A stretch of DNA of 64,000 bases from Kutzneria buriramensis (GCF_003387475.1 NZ_QUNO01000027.1:50174-114173), one strand, 5' to 3'; shown: positions 26,726 through 37,261, numbered from the stretch's first letter. Numbers and translations: made by a program. The notes: generated by a model not told the origin, from the sequence alone.

Positions 26726-26739
26726 TAGAATCTGTTCTC
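26726..26739. promoter_or_regulatory. Degenerate KstR-type operator before hsd4A-mce4 operon
   Basis: The minus strand reads GAGAACAGATTCTA, 12 of 14 defined positions of TnnAACnnGTTnnA allowing for wildcards. It lies 48 bp upstream of the chosen hsd4A start and downstream of fdxD. It is weaker than the other boxes in the window. Confidence 0.5.
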
Positions 26740-26756
26740 GTTCTGGGCAAGACCGG

Positions 26757-26948
26757 TCAGTCGGTCACGCGCAGCGCGAGGCGCGGGCAGCTCGCCACAG
26801 CGACCTTGATCCGCGCGGCCAACTCGGCGTCCGCCGGCGCCTCACGGATGATCAGTTCCTCGTCGTTTTCCAGCTCGAACACCTCGGGAGCGGCGGCCAC
26901 GCACAGCCCGTTGGCCTCGCACAGATCCCGGTTCACTTCCACCGCCAC
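26757..26948 (-). CDS. fdxD: [3Fe-4S] ferredoxin (FdxD-like)
   Basis: A 63-aa protein if started at GTG 26948 (GGGAGA 6 nt upstream); a GTG at 26984 would add 12 residues. Cys pattern C-x5-C ... C-P (DLCEANGLCV ... ASCPRLAL) is the single-cluster ferredoxin type that feeds P450s. It is Rv3503c-like by position and is a plausible electron donor for CYP125 or another sterol P450. Confidence 0.88.
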   Translation of the reverse strand: MAVEVNRDLCEANGLCVAAAPEVFELENDEELIIREAPADAELAARIKVAVASCPRLALRVTD

Positions 26949-27006
26949 GACCGTCTCCCGTCCGCAAGTGGGAACGCGATTCACGGTAACACCGTGCTAC
27001 GGTTAC

Positions 27007-27020
27007 TAGAACACGTTCCA
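27007..27020. promoter_or_regulatory. KstR-type operator between fdxD and chsE4
   Basis: TAGAACACGTTCCA is a perfect match to TnnAACnnGTTnnA, 23 bp upstream of the chsE4 start and upstream of fdxD on the other strand. It should control both directions. Confidence 0.85.
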
Positions 27021-27042
27021 CCTTGCCGAGCCGGGAGGCCGG

Positions 27043-28224
<1,182 letters not shown>

Positions 28225-28237
28225 AAGGGAACCTCCG

Positions 28238-29269
28238 GTGGACTTCGAGTTGTCGCAGGTGCAGCGGGACCTCGCCGCAATGGTGCGCGAGCATCCACAG
28301 TGGACGGATCTGGCCGCGTCCGGGGTGCTGGCCGCGGCGCTGCCGGAATCGGCCGGCGGCAACGGGTTCGGGCTGTTGGAGCAGTGCGGTGTGCTGGTGG
28401 AACTCGGCCGCGCCGTGTCGCCGTCGCCGTACCTGCCCTCGATCGTGCAGGCGGCGTCGACGGTGGCCCGACACGGCACAGCCGACCACGTCGACCGCTG
28501 GGTGCGGCCGGCGCTGACCGGGACGACCGTGTTGTCGGTCGCTCTGTCCGAGGAGAACAACGACGATCCCCTCGCCCCGGTTACGCGGGCCGACAGGGTT
28601 TCCGACGGCTGGCGGCTGACCGGCGTGAAGTCGCTGGTGCCCGCCCCGTCGGCCGATCTGTTCCTGGTGCCGGCGAGCACCGAGGACGGGCTGCGGATGT
28701 TCCTCGTGGAATCGGGTCAGGCAACCGTGCGGCGGCAGGAGGTCGTGGACGGCGACGACAGCTGCCAGGTCGAACTGGACGGCGTGTCGGTCGGTCCCGA
28801 CCGGGTCCTGCCCGGCGAGGCCGTGTCGTTCGCGGTGCAACGAGGCGTGGTCGGGCTGTGCGCGCTGCAACTCGGCGTGGTGGAACGGGCCCTGGAGATG
28901 ACCACCGAGTACGCGCGGACCCGGCAGCAGTTCGACCGGCCGATCGGCAGCTTCCAGGCGGTGACCCAGCGGCTCGCCGACGCGTACATCCAGGTCGAGG
29001 CGATCAGGTTGACGCTGTGGCAGGCCGCCTGGCGGCTCAGCGAGGGGCTGCCGTGCGACGCCGAGCTCGCCACCGCGAAGTTCTGGGCGTCCGAGGGCGG
29101 GCACTTCATCGCGCACACCGCCGTGCACATCCACGGCGGCATGGGCATCGACATCAGTCACCCGCTGCACAAGTACTTCGTCGCCGCCAAGCGCCACGAG
29201 TTCTCGCTCGGCGCCGCCACCGCGCAACTGCGCAAGATCGGAGCCGTGCTGGCCGACACTCCCGTGTGA
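28238..29269 (+). CDS. chsE5: Acyl-CoA dehydrogenase ChsE5 (FadE27-like)
   Basis: A 343-aa protein from GTG 28238; shorter than normal acyl-CoA dehydrogenases, as is typical for the partner subunit of the heteromeric ChsE enzymes. It has the flavin/dimer region (ARTRQQFDRPIGSFQAVTQRLAD, about 225-247) and HIHGGMGIDISHPLHKY. It works with ChsE4 on the steroid side chain. Confidence 0.9.
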   Translation: MDFELSQVQRDLAAMVREHPQWTDLAASGVLAAALPESAGGNGFGLLEQCGVLVELGRAVSPSPYLPSIVQAASTVARHGTADHVDRWVRPALTGTTVLSVALSEENNDDPLAPVTRADRVSDGWRLTGVKSLVPAPSADLFLVPASTEDGLRMFLVESGQATVRRQEVVDGDDSCQVELDGVSVGPDRVLPGEAVSFAVQRGVVGLCALQLGVVERALEMTTEYARTRQQFDRPIGSFQAVTQRLADAYIQVEAIRLTLWQAAWRLSEGLPCDAELATAKFWASEGGHFIAHTAVHIHGGMGIDISHPLHKYFVAAKRHEFSLGAATAQLRKIGAVLADTPV

Positions 29270-29851
29270 CTACTGGCCGACGCGGCCGTCGATCCGCTCG
29301 CGCAGCAGGTCGACGTGGCCCATGTGGCGGGCGTACTCCTCGATCATGCCTAGGAGGATCTCGCGCAGGGACATCGCGCCGCCGCCGCTGCCGTGCTGGT
29401 TCAGCGCGTCGATCGCGGTGACGTCGAGATTCGGCGCGTCAGCCACGAACTTCTCCGCGAACGCCACCTCCGTGCGCCAGGCGTCCCACGCCTGCGCGAC
29501 CATCGCCGGGTCGGCGACGGCGTCGTCGAAGTCGCCGTCACGGTTGGTCGGCGAGGTGTAGAGGCGGGGCGCGTCCTCCCCCGCCATCAGCCGACGGAAG
29601 GTCGCCCGCTCCATCTCGGCCAGGTGCCGGACCAGGCCCAGCAGCGACATCGTCGAAGGCTCGACCGCCCGTAGCGCCATCGCCGCCGCGTCGAGGCCCG
29701 CGCACTTCAGTTCCAGCGTGAGGCGCTGCTTGCGCAGGGATTCCACCAGCGTGCCGCGCTCGTCGCCCAACCGCGGGCCGTGCTCGCGGGGGTCGTCGTC
29801 GGAGGGCTGCCCGTCCTCCGTGAACATGTCGGCGCGGCGAGTGGTGGACAT
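29270..29851 (-). CDS. DinB/DUF664-family protein
   Basis: A 193-aa four-helix-bundle protein. His residues in VRHLAEMERA and EEYARHMGHVDLLRERIDG match the metal-binding triad of the DinB/mycothiol-dependent superfamily. The start is chosen at ATG 29851; ATG 29791 (MFTEDGQP) is also possible. It is probably a mycothiol- or thiol-dependent transferase-like protein. It is convergent with chsE5 and unlikely to be part of the sterol pathway. Confidence 0.75.
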   Translation of the reverse strand: MSTTRRADMFTEDGQPSDDDPREHGPRLGDERGTLVESLRKQRLTLELKCAGLDAAAMALRAVEPSTMSLLGLVRHLAEMERATFRRLMAGEDAPRLYTSPTNRDGDFDDAVADPAMVAQAWDAWRTEVAFAEKFVADAPNLDVTAIDALNQHGSGGGAMSLREILLGMIEEYARHMGHVDLLRERIDGRVGQ

Positions 29852-29914
29852 GGCCGCCATCATCGACGCGAACGCCACCATGGCCAACCGATTAACCGCG
29901 TAGAATCCGCCGCC

Positions 29915-30328
29915 GTGACTCTGCGACTGCCGATGCCCTGGTTGAGACGCACCCTCGACGGCATCGGCTATCTGGTGGGGCCGTTCGTGGTCGTGCTCCT
30001 CCTGGTCCGCCCCGTCAACTGGGTGCTGGGTCTGGTCGCTCTCGCCGTCGGCGCGGCGCTCTGCGTTCGCGTGCAGCTGTGCGGGGTGACATGCACGCCC
30101 GAGACGGTCCTCGTGCGTTCCTACTTCTGGAGCAAGCGGATCCCGACCCGCAGCGTGTTGGAGGTGCGTCGGGGGCAGCCCGCGATCGTCTGGCGCGACT
30201 CGGCCGGCGTCGAACGGAGCACGCGGATGGTCGCGTTCCAGGCCTTCATCACGGACATCGTCGCCAAGGACAACCGACTCGCCCTCGATCGGCTGGACGT
30301 CTGGCTCGCCAACGAGCTGACGAGCTGA
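29915..30328 (+). CDS. Small membrane protein with PH-like domain (paralogue A, 137 aa)
   Basis: GTG 29915, probably leaderless: a TAGAAT -10 box ends 8 nt upstream and there is no ribosome site. Two transmembrane segments (about 15-50), then a short bPH-like beta domain (VLVRSYFWSKRIPTRSVLEV). It is the same length as, and similar in arrangement to, the next gene. Function is unknown. Confidence 0.65.
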   Translation: MTLRLPMPWLRRTLDGIGYLVGPFVVVLLLVRPVNWVLGLVALAVGAALCVRVQLCGVTCTPETVLVRSYFWSKRIPTRSVLEVRRGQPAIVWRDSAGVERSTRMVAFQAFITDIVAKDNRLALDRLDVWLANELTS

Positions 30329-30344
30329 CGAGCTGACGAGCTAG
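30313..30344 (+). repeat. 8-bp tandem repeat CGAGCTGA x4
   Basis: Three perfect units and one imperfect unit cross the stop codon of paralogue A (TGA at 30326-30328 lies in unit 2). It is a slippage-prone microsatellite. Confidence 0.8.
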
Positions 30345-30390
30345 TGCGGCACCTGATCGTCGAGTGATCACCCCTCGCTATCATCCTGGT

Positions 30391-30804
30391 GTGCCACTGA
30401 GGCTTCGCATGAGCGCGCACTCGCAGGTCGCCATCATCGTCCTCAGCTGGTTACTCCCGTTCGGCGCGTTCGTCCTCGCCGGACCGGTCATCGGCGGCAG
30501 CCCGCTGAAGCTGCCGTTGCTGGTGGCGGCGCTGCTGATCGCCGTGACGCTGAGCGTGCGGGGCGCCGAGTGCGGCGTCGACTGCGCGGCGGACACGATC
30601 AGGGTGCGCGGCTGGGTCCGGACGGTGTCGATCCCGACCAGCGCGGTCATCCTGGTCGATCCGGACCGGTACGCCCTGATCTGGCGCGAAGCCGACGGCG
30701 AGCGCCTGACCAGGTTGTACGCGTTCGGCCGCTCGCGCCGGGGCATGGACCGGCACAGCCGGGAGTCGCTGGACCAGCTGGCCGACTGGGTGAGCAGCCG
30801 CTAA
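30391..30804 (+). CDS. Small membrane protein with PH-like domain (paralogue B, 137 aa)
   Basis: GTG 30391 with a TATCAT -10 box at 30379-30384, so again probably leaderless. Two membrane segments (about 12-50), then IRVRGWVRTVSIPTSAVILVD, equivalent to the strand pattern in paralogue A. It ends 4 nt into the convergent nitronate-monooxygenase gene. Confidence 0.65.
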   Translation: MPLRLRMSAHSQVAIIVLSWLLPFGAFVLAGPVIGGSPLKLPLLVAALLIAVTLSVRGAECGVDCAADTIRVRGWVRTVSIPTSAVILVDPDRYALIWREADGERLTRLYAFGRSRRGMDRHSRESLDQLADWVSSR

Positions 30805-31895
30805 CGGAGCTTGTCGAGCCGGGTCAGCGTCTCGTCGAACTCCCGCAGCAGATCGGACATCACGTCGGCGACCGGGCGGATCTCGTTCATCCGTCCGACG
30901 ATCTGGCCGACCGGCATGGACACCACGCTGGGGTCGCCGGAGCGGGTGATGCGCTGGTGCGCGTCGGCGACGAGCAGGTTCTGCAACGGCATGGGCAGCG
31001 GCTCGGGTGCGCCCGGTTGGCTCCACGCCTCCGTCCACCGGGTCTTGAGCAGGCGCGCGGGTTTGCCGGTGTAGACACGGGTTCGGACGGTGTCGCTGGA
31101 GCCGGCGGCGAGCAGCGCCTGCTGGGTGGCGGAGGCGGGCACGCTCTCGGCGTACTCCGCGGTGGTCAGCCAGTACGAACCGAGCCAGCCGCCGCTGGCG
31201 CCCAGGGCGAGCGCGGCGGCGAGCTGGCGGCCGCTGCCGATGCCGCCGGCGGCGAGCACCGGGACGTCGACGGCGTCCACGATCTCCGGCACGAGGACCA
31301 TGCTGGCGATCTCGCCGGTGTGGCCGCCGGCCTCATATCCCTGCGCCACAACGATGTCCACGCCGTTGGCGACGTGCCGTTGAGCATGTTCGGCCTTGCC
31401 GGCCAGGGCGGCGACCGGGATGCCGTGCTCGTGGGCCTGTTCGATGACGTCCCTGGGCGGCGAGCCCAGCGCGTTGGCGATCAGCTTGATCGGATGTTGC
31501 AGGGCAACGTCCACATGGGACCGCGCCACCGAGTGCAGCCAGCCGAGCACGCCGGCGCCGTGGGCGTCCTCGTCCAGCGGCGGGACGCCGAGCTCCTGGA
31601 GCGTTCGTTCGACGAAGTCCCGGTGGCCGGCGGGGATCAGCGCGTCGAGGTCGATCGCGGTGCCCTCGGTCGGGATCTTCGCCGGCATCACGACGTCGAC
31701 CCCGTACGGCTTGCCGTCGGTGTGCTCGTCCATCCACGTCAGCACGGCGTCCAGCTCGGCCGGATCGTTGAACCGGACGCAGCCCAGCACGCCGAGCCCG
31801 CCGGCCCGGCTGATCGCCGCGGCGACGTGTTCCGACGGCGTGAAGCCGAAAACCGGGTGTTCGATGCCGAAACGGTCACACAGTTCCGTGCGCAT
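30801..31895 (-). CDS. Nitronate monooxygenase (2-nitropropane dioxygenase)-family FMN protein
   Basis: A 364-aa protein from ATG 31895 with GGAGGG upstream, overlapping the fadD19 end by 20 bp. TIM-barrel FMN motifs [11 protein letters not shown] (about 187-197) and [14 protein letters not shown] are intact. Family members oxidise nitronates, but many in sterol loci (such as IpdC) act as enoyl-CoA-type reductases or oxidoreductases. Its place in a fadD19 operon suggests a role in side-chain metabolism. Confidence 0.82.
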   Translation of the reverse strand: MRTELCDRFGIEHPVFGFTPSEHVAAAISRAGGLGVLGCVRFNDPAELDAVLTWMDEHTDGKPYGVDVVMPAKIPTEGTAIDLDALIPAGHRDFVERTLQELGVPPLDEDAHGAGVLGWLHSVARSHVDVALQHPIKLIANALGSPPRDVIEQAHEHGIPVAALAGKAEHAQRHVANGVDIVVAQGYEAGGHTGEIASMVLVPEIVDAVDVPVLAAGGIGSGRQLAAALALGASGGWLGSYWLTTAEYAESVPASATQQALLAAGSSDTVRTRVYTGKPARLLKTRWTEAWSQPGAPEPLPMPLQNLLVADAHQRITRSGDPSVVSMPVGQIVGRMNEIRPVADVMSDLLREFDETLTRLDKLR

Positions 31896-33522
31896 GGGAC
31901 CCTCCGAGCCCGGCGGTGGTCTGCACCTCGACGGTCGGCGCCTGCTCGGCGACGAGCTGCTGCGCCCAGCGGTAGTCCGGCTTGCCGCTGGGCAGCCGGC
32001 TGATCTCGTCGACGAGCCAGATGCTGCGCGGCACCTTGTAGCCGGCGATCTGTTGCCGCACATGGCTGTCCAGCTCGTCGTACGAGACGGTCCGGCCGGG
32101 GCGGGCCTGCACGACGGCGGCGACCCGCTGGCCGAGGCGGTCGTCGGGGACGCCGAGCACCAGCGCGTCGAAGACATCGGGATGCGACTTGAGGACGCCC
32201 TCCACCTCTTCCGGGAACACCTTCTCCCCCGCGGTGTTGACGCACATGTTGCCGCGCCCCAACAGGGTAACGGTGCCGTCCTCCTCGAGGCGGGCGAAAT
32301 CCCCCGGCACGGCATAGCGCTTGCCGTCGACCTCGGCGAACAGCGCGGCGGTCTTGGCCTCGTCCTTGTAGTAGCCGAGCGGGACGTGCCCGCCCCGGGC
32401 CAGCTTTCCGATGACGCCGACCGGCGCCGGCTTGCCGTCGTCGCCGAGCACGATGCTGTCGGGATCGGCCTTCACGCGCGGGCCGCCGGACTGCGGCGCG
32501 CCGCTCTGCACGACGCCGATGCCGGTGAACCCGGTCTCCGAGGCCCCGATCGCGTCGGTGATCACCACGTTGGGGAAGGCGGCGATGTACTCCTCCTTGA
32601 CGGCCTTGGAGAACAGCGCGGCGCTGCTGGAGATCGCCGCCAGCGAGGAGGCGTCGTAGTCACCGTCCCGATAGGACTCGATGAGCGGCCGGGCCATCGC
32701 GTCGCCGACGATCATCATCACCTGGACCTTGTGCTGCTGCACCGCCTGCCAGATCTCGTCGGCCTCGAACCGCGGCAGCAGGACGACCGTACTGCCGGTG
32801 AACAGCGCCCCGAACACGCCCCACTGGGCGGCGCCGTGGATCATCGGCGGCGCGCACAGCCGGACCAGTCCGTACGCCTGCCCCTGGCGGGCCTGCTGCC
32901 ACTCGTCCTCCACCGGGACGCCGGTGAGGAAGTCGATGCCGCCGCCGAGCACGCGCCAGACGTCCTCCTGACGCCACAGCACGCCCTTGGGGTGGCCGGT
33001 GGTGCCGCCGGTGTAGAGGATGTAGATGTCGTCCGGGCTGCGCTCCGGGAAGTCCCGCGCCGGGCTGGCGGCGGCCAGCGCCGCCTCGTACTCGACCGCG
33101 GGGTAGGACACGTTCTCGTTCGTGCCGTCCTCGGTGTAGATCACGTGCCGCAGTGCCGGGACCTCCGGCAGCACGTCGGCGACCAGCGGGGCGTAGCGGC
33201 GCTCGTGGATCAGCGCGACGAGGTCGGAGTTGTCGAACACGTAGCGCAGCTCGGGGCGGGTGTAGCGGTAGTTGATGTTGATGGCGACGGCCCGCAGCTT
33301 GTACGCCGCGAGCATGCTTTCCACCATCTCAATGGAATTCCGGGAGTGCACGCCGACGTGGTCGCCGGGGCCGACGCCCTGCGCGGCGAGGTGGTTGGCC
33401 AGCCGGTTGGCGCGTTCGTCCAACTCGGCGTAGGTCACCGTGCGTTGGCCGCAGATCACCGCGGCACGCTCGGGGACGAGATCGACTACGTGCTCCACGA
33501 GGTCTGCGATGTTGAGGGCCAC
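31876..33522 (-). CDS. fadD19: Steroid side-chain acyl-CoA ligase FadD19
   Basis: A 548-aa adenylate-forming enzyme: P-loop-like [19 protein letters not shown] (about 170-188), A5 region GASETGFTG and C-terminal hinge [10 protein letters not shown]...[20 protein letters not shown]. It is closely like Rv3515c. In Rhodococcus FadD19 is needed for C-24-branched sterol side chains. It is divergent from echA19 across a KstR box, as in M. tuberculosis. Confidence 0.9.
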   Translation of the reverse strand: MALNIADLVEHVVDLVPERAAVICGQRTVTYAELDERANRLANHLAAQGVGPGDHVGVHSRNSIEMVESMLAAYKLRAVAININYRYTRPELRYVFDNSDLVALIHERRYAPLVADVLPEVPALRHVIYTEDGTNENVSYPAVEYEAALAAASPARDFPERSPDDIYILYTGGTTGHPKGVLWRQEDVWRVLGGGIDFLTGVPVEDEWQQARQGQAYGLVRLCAPPMIHGAAQWGVFGALFTGSTVVLLPRFEADEIWQAVQQHKVQVMMIVGDAMARPLIESYRDGDYDASSLAAISSSAALFSKAVKEEYIAAFPNVVITDAIGASETGFTGIGVVQSGAPQSGGPRVKADPDSIVLGDDGKPAPVGVIGKLARGGHVPLGYYKDEAKTAALFAEVDGKRYAVPGDFARLEEDGTVTLLGRGNMCVNTAGEKVFPEEVEGVLKSHPDVFDALVLGVPDDRLGQRVAAVVQARPGRTVSYDELDSHVRQQIAGYKVPRSIWLVDEISRLPSGKPDYRWAQQLVAEQAPTVEVQTTAGLGGSHAHGTV

Positions 33523-33532
33523 CCCTGCAAAC

Positions 33533-33546
33533 TAGAACGTGTTACT
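33533..33546. promoter_or_regulatory. KstR-type operator between fadD19 and echA19
   Basis: TAGAACGTGTTACT matches TnnAACnnGTTnnA except the last base. It lies 11 bp from the fadD19 start and 28 bp from echA19, so a single site could repress both. Confidence 0.8.
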
Positions 33547-33573
33547 GTTTTGGGCAATCCCCTGGGAGGCTTG

Positions 33574-34374
33574 ATGACGGCGACGCAGGAGTCCGAGCAC
33601 TGCCTGGTAGACCAACGAGGCGCGGTCCTCGTGGTGACGATGAACCGCCCGGAGGCGCGCAACGCCCTGTCCGGCCCGATGATGGCGATCATGCGCGAGG
33701 CCTGGGACCGGGTCGACTCCGACGACAGCGTCCGGGTCTGCGTGCTCACCGGCGCGGGCGGCGCGTTCTGCGCCGGCGCCGACCTCAAGGCGATGACCGC
33801 CAGCCACCCCGGCGACTCGTTCTCCGGCGGCGGCTTCGACCTGTCCGTGATCGAACCCCTGCTCAAGGGCCGGCGGCTGACGAAGCCGCTGATCGCCGCC
33901 GTCGAGGGTCCGGCCATCGCCGGCGGCACCGAGATCCTCCAGGCCACCGACATCCGGGTGGCCGGCGAGAGCGCCCGGTTCGGCGTGTCCGAGGCCCGCT
34001 GGGGCCTGTTCCCGCTCGGTGGTTCCGCCGTTCGGCTGCCCCGGCAGATCCCGTACACCGTGGCCGCCGACCTGCTGCTCACCGGCCGGCACATCACCGC
34101 CGCCGAGGCGCTGGGCATCGGCTTGATCGGTCATGTCGTGCCGGACGGACAGGCGCTGGCCAAGGCGCTGGAGCTGGCCGAGCTCATCGCCGCCAACGGA
34201 CCGCTGGCCGTGCAGGCGATCCTGCGGACCATCCGGGAGACCGAGGGCCTGCCCGAGAACGAGGCGTTCAAGCTGGAGGCCCAGCACGGAATGCGGGTCT
34301 TCCTCAGCCAGGACGCCAAGGAGGGCCCCGCCGCCTTCGCCGCCAAACGCCGCCCCAACTTCCAGGGCAAGTAA
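33574..34374 (+). CDS. echA19: Enoyl-CoA hydratase EchA19
   Basis: A 266-aa crotonase from ATG 33574 (GGGAGG upstream). Oxyanion-hole segments [11 protein letters not shown] and [16 protein letters not shown] are present. It corresponds to Rv3516, an enoyl-CoA hydratase of cholesterol side-chain beta-oxidation. Much longer plus-strand frames through the region are shadows of fadD19 and the oxidoreductase. Confidence 0.9.
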   Translation: MTATQESEHCLVDQRGAVLVVTMNRPEARNALSGPMMAIMREAWDRVDSDDSVRVCVLTGAGGAFCAGADLKAMTASHPGDSFSGGGFDLSVIEPLLKGRRLTKPLIAAVEGPAIAGGTEILQATDIRVAGESARFGVSEARWGLFPLGGSAVRLPRQIPYTVAADLLLTGRHITAAEALGIGLIGHVVPDGQALAKALELAELIAANGPLAVQAILRTIRETEGLPENEAFKLEAQHGMRVFLSQDAKEGPAAFAAKRRPNFQGK

Positions 34375-34376
34375 GA

Positions 34377-34612
34377 ACCCCGCGAGTTCGCCCAGAAATC
34401 GAGCACAGTCAGACACACCGAATGTAGGTTTCCGGCAGATCCGAGCCTGGAGTCTCGTTCTGCCGGAAATCGACATTCGGTGTGACACTGGGCGGGACTC
34501 GCGGGGGGTTCTGTCTGAGACGTGCACTCGGTGTGTCCGAGAGCGCGACTCGCCGGGGTCTGCCTCAGACCTATATTCGTTCTGGTGCTGGGCGCGACTC
34601 GCGGGGGTTGTC
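34377..34612. repeat. Composite inverted/direct intergenic repeat (copy 3, longest)
   Basis: CACACCGAATGTAGGTTTCC plus GGCAGA (34415-34439) is mirrored by TCTGCCGGAAATCGACATTC plus GGTGTG (34459-34484), giving a 25-bp imperfect hairpin with a 19-nt loop. It is bracketed by CCCGCGAGT and ACTCGCGGGG ends. Further degenerate half-units follow to 34612. Shorter versions occur at 1587 and 6183. Confidence 0.7.
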
Positions 34613-36155
34613 AGATGGCGCGGTCGTGGCCTTGCCAGTAGGGGTCGCGGAGGCGGCGCTTGTAGAGCTTGCCGTTGGGGTCGCGGGGGAGCTCGGCGAC
34701 GTAGTCGATGCTCCGGGGCAGCTTGAACTTGGCCAGGCGGGAGGCGGCGAAGGCCAGCAGCTCCTCCGTCAGTTCGGGGGTGCCCTCCAGGCCGTCGACC
34801 GGCTGCACGACGGCCTTGATCTCCTCGCCCCAGTCGGAATGCGGGATGCCGAACACCGCCACGTCGGCGACCGACGGGTGGCAGGCCAGCTCCCCCTCGA
34901 TCTCCGCCGGGTAGACGTTCACCCCGCCGGAGATGATCATGTCGGCCTTGCGGTCGCACAGGAACAGATAGCCGTCCTCGTCCAGATAGCCGACGTCGCC
35001 GAGGGTGAACAGGTCCCGGACCCGACCCGCATCGGTCTTCGCCTTGTCCTTGTAGTACTCGAAAGTGGAGGCGCCCATCCGCATGTACACGGTGCCGACC
35101 TCGCCCGGCGGCAGCTCGGCGCCGTCGTCGCCGAGCACCTTCACCACCGATCCCGGCCATGGCAGGCCCACCGACCCCGGCTTGCGCAGCCAGTCGGTCG
35201 CGGTGATCACCGTGCCGCCGCCCTCGGTCGCCGCGTAGTACTCCGTCACGACCGGTCCCCACCAGTCGATCATGCGCCGCTTGACCTCGAGCGGACACGG
35301 GGCCGCGCCGTGGATCGCCACCCGCAGCGACGACACGTCGTACCGGGCCCGCACCTCCTCCGGCAGCGCCAGCAGCCGCCGGAACTGGGTCGGCACCATG
35401 TGGCTGTGCGTCACCCGGTGCTTCTCGATCAGGCGGAGCATCTCCTCGGCGTCCCACCGGTCCATCAGCACCGTCGTGTGTCCGAACTGGATCGACAGGG
35501 CGACGAAGTTCAGCACCGCCGTGTGGTACAGCGGCGACCCGCACAGGTGCACGTGCCCGTCGAACGGCTTGAGGTCGAAGATGCCGAAGAACCAGACGCC
35601 GGCGGCCGGAACGTCGTCCGGGTCGGCCCCCGTCAGCGCCCGCCGCACGCCCTTGGGCCGGCCGGTGGTACCGGAGGTGTAGAGCATCGGCGCGCCGGAC
35701 GTGCGGATGTCCGGCCGCCCAACGGGTTCGTCCGCCCCCAGCTCGGCCAGCGGCCGGAAGCCGCCAATGGTCCCCACCGCGAACCTGGCCTCCGGAGGCA
35801 GCGACTCCCCCGCCACGATCGCCGTCTCGGCGAACCGCTCGGACGCCACGAACGCCTTGGCGCCGGAGTCGGCGACCAGGTACGCGACCTCCGGCCCGAT
35901 CAGGTGCCAGTTCACCGGCACGATGTACAGACCGGTCTGCATGGCGGCGAAGTACATCGCCAGCAGATCGGATCCGTTGGGCAGCAGCACCACGATGCTG
36001 TCGCCGGGTCGCAGGCCCATGGCCTGCAACCCCCGGCCGTACCGGTCGGCCGCCGCGGCCAGCGAGCCGTAGCTGACCTCCCCGCCGTCGGGGTCGACGA
36101 CAGCCGTCAACCCGGGTTCCGCAGCCGCGATGTTCCACAGTCCAGGCGCCGTCAT
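34611..36155 (-). CDS. Acyl-CoA synthetase (FadD-type, sterol locus)
   Basis: A 514-aa AMP-forming ligase from ATG 36155: MLYTSGTTGRPKGVRRAL (about 157-174), A5 EYYAATEGG, hinge GDVGYLDEDGYLFLCDRKADMII and C-terminal Lys in PRDPNGKLYKRRL. The substrate is unproven. A perfect KstR box 12 bp upstream supports a sterol or steroid-acid substrate. It is not clearly FadD17. Confidence 0.85.
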   Translation of the reverse strand: MTAPGLWNIAAAEPGLTAVVDPDGGEVSYGSLAAAADRYGRGLQAMGLRPGDSIVVLLPNGSDLLAMYFAAMQTGLYIVPVNWHLIGPEVAYLVADSGAKAFVASERFAETAIVAGESLPPEARFAVGTIGGFRPLAELGADEPVGRPDIRTSGAPMLYTSGTTGRPKGVRRALTGADPDDVPAAGVWFFGIFDLKPFDGHVHLCGSPLYHTAVLNFVALSIQFGHTTVLMDRWDAEEMLRLIEKHRVTHSHMVPTQFRRLLALPEEVRARYDVSSLRVAIHGAAPCPLEVKRRMIDWWGPVVTEYYAATEGGGTVITATDWLRKPGSVGLPWPGSVVKVLGDDGAELPPGEVGTVYMRMGASTFEYYKDKAKTDAGRVRDLFTLGDVGYLDEDGYLFLCDRKADMIISGGVNVYPAEIEGELACHPSVADVAVFGIPHSDWGEEIKAVVQPVDGLEGTPELTEELLAFAASRLAKFKLPRSIDYVAELPRDPNGKLYKRRLRDPYWQGHDRAI

Positions 36156-36160
36156 GCACC

Positions 36161-37219
36161 TCAATCTAGAACGTGTTCCACTTCGCCGACAAGGGTCGCG
36201 GACAGCTGCTCGACCTGCTCGACGCTCCCGCAGCCGACCAGCAGGGTGGTCACACCGGCCCGTTCCATCTCCTCGACGCGGGCCCGGACCTCCTCGGCGT
36301 TGCCCACCACCATCACGTCCTCGACCAGCGCATCCGGCACCTCGGCGGCCGCCTCTTCCTTACGTCCGGAGCGGAACAGCTCGCCGATTGCAGCCACCTG
36401 CTCGGGATAGCCCATCCGGGCGAAGACGTCGGCGTGGAAGTTCATGCCGGCCGCGCCCATGCCGCCGATGTACAGCGCCAGCACCGGTTTCATGGCCCGG
36501 ATCGCGCCGGCCCGGTCGTCGGTGAGCACGATCTGGCAGCTCGCGACGATCTCGAACTCCTCCCGCGACCGCCGCGCGCCGGGCCGCGCGAAGCCCTCGT
36601 CCAGCCACTCGTTGTAGAGCCCCGCCAGCCGCGGCGTGTAGTAGATCGCCAGCCAGCCGTCGGCGATCTCGGCCGTCATGGCGACGTTCTTGGGCCCCTC
36701 CGCGCCCAGCATGATCGGCACGTCCGGCCGTAGCGGGTGCGCGATGGGCTTGAGCGGCTTGCCGAGCCCCAGCGCCCCCGGCCCCTGATACGGCAACGGA
36801 TAGTGCTTGCCGGCGTTGACCACGGGTGCCTCGCGGGCCAGCACCTGCCGCACGATCGACACGTATTCCCTGGTCCGAGCCAGTGGCTGGGAGAACGGCT
36901 GGCCGTACCAGCCCTCCACCACCTGCGGCCCGGACACCCCGAGCCCGAGGATGAAACGCCCACCGCTGAGCCGGTCCAGGGTGAGGGCGTGCATGGCGCA
37001 CGCCGTGGGCGTGCGCGCCGACAACTGGGCCACCGAGGTGCCCAGTCGCAGCCGTGATGTGCGGGATCCCCACCAGGCCAGCGGGGTGAACGCGTCCGAG
37101 CCCCACGCCTCGGCCGCGAACACCGAGTCGAAGCCGCTGCGCTCCGCGGCGGCGACCAGGTCCGGGGTGTTGGGGGCCGGCACCGGGGTCCAGTAGCCGA
37201 GTTGCAGTCCGAGCCTCAT
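36161..37219 (-). CDS. LLM-class F420-dependent oxidoreductase (Rv3520c-like)
   Basis: A 352-aa luciferase-like TIM barrel (MRLGLQLGYWTPVPAP; DRLSGGRFILGLGVSGPQV; DVPIMLGAEGPKNV). ATG 37219, with a KstR-like box 24 bp upstream. By synteny it corresponds to Rv3520c, a probable coenzyme F420-dependent enzyme of the KstR regulon. Its last codons contain the operator of the downstream ligase gene. Confidence 0.85.
   Translation of the reverse strand: MRLGLQLGYWTPVPAPNTPDLVAAAERSGFDSVFAAEAWGSDAFTPLAWWGSRTSRLRLGTSVAQLSARTPTACAMHALTLDRLSGGRFILGLGVSGPQVVEGWYGQPFSQPLARTREYVSIVRQVLAREAPVVNAGKHYPLPYQGPGALGLGKPLKPIAHPLRPDVPIMLGAEGPKNVAMTAEIADGWLAIYYTPRLAGLYNEWLDEGFARPGARRSREEFEIVASCQIVLTDDRAGAIRAMKPVLALYIGGMGAAGMNFHADVFARMGYPEQVAAIGELFRSGRKEEAAAEVPDALVEDVMVVGNAEEVRARVEEMERAGVTTLLVGCGSVEQVEQLSATLVGEVEHVLD
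36167..36180. promoter_or_regulatory. KstR-type operator inside the 3' end of the LLM gene
   Basis: TAGAACGTGTTCCA is a perfect TnnAACnnGTTnnA match. It overlaps the C-terminal VEHVLD codons of the upstream gene and ends 12 bp before the ligase ATG. Confidence 0.82.
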
Positions 37220-37242
37220 ACCCTTCATCTTGCCGCAAAAAC

Positions 37243-37256
37243 GAGAACGTGTTTCA
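37243..37256. promoter_or_regulatory. KstR-type operator between Rv3520c-like and Rv3521-like genes
   Basis: GAGAACGTGTTTCA matches the KstR consensus at all positions but the first base. It sits 5 bp upstream of the plus-strand start and 24 bp upstream of the minus-strand start. Confidence 0.78.
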
Positions 37257-37261
37257 CTTCG

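Noticed and set aside
30313..30344. Possible mini-CRISPR
   Set aside because: The units are 8 bp with no spacers; it is a microsatellite.
31396..34374. Very long plus-strand open frame (992 codons)
   Set aside because: Only its last 267 codons (echA19, from 33574) look like protein; the rest is antisense to fadD19 and the oxidoreductase gene.
33532..36159. 875-codon minus-strand open frame
   Set aside because: It spans the intergenic repeat and is out of frame with both echA19 and the acyl-CoA ligase; low-complexity translation.
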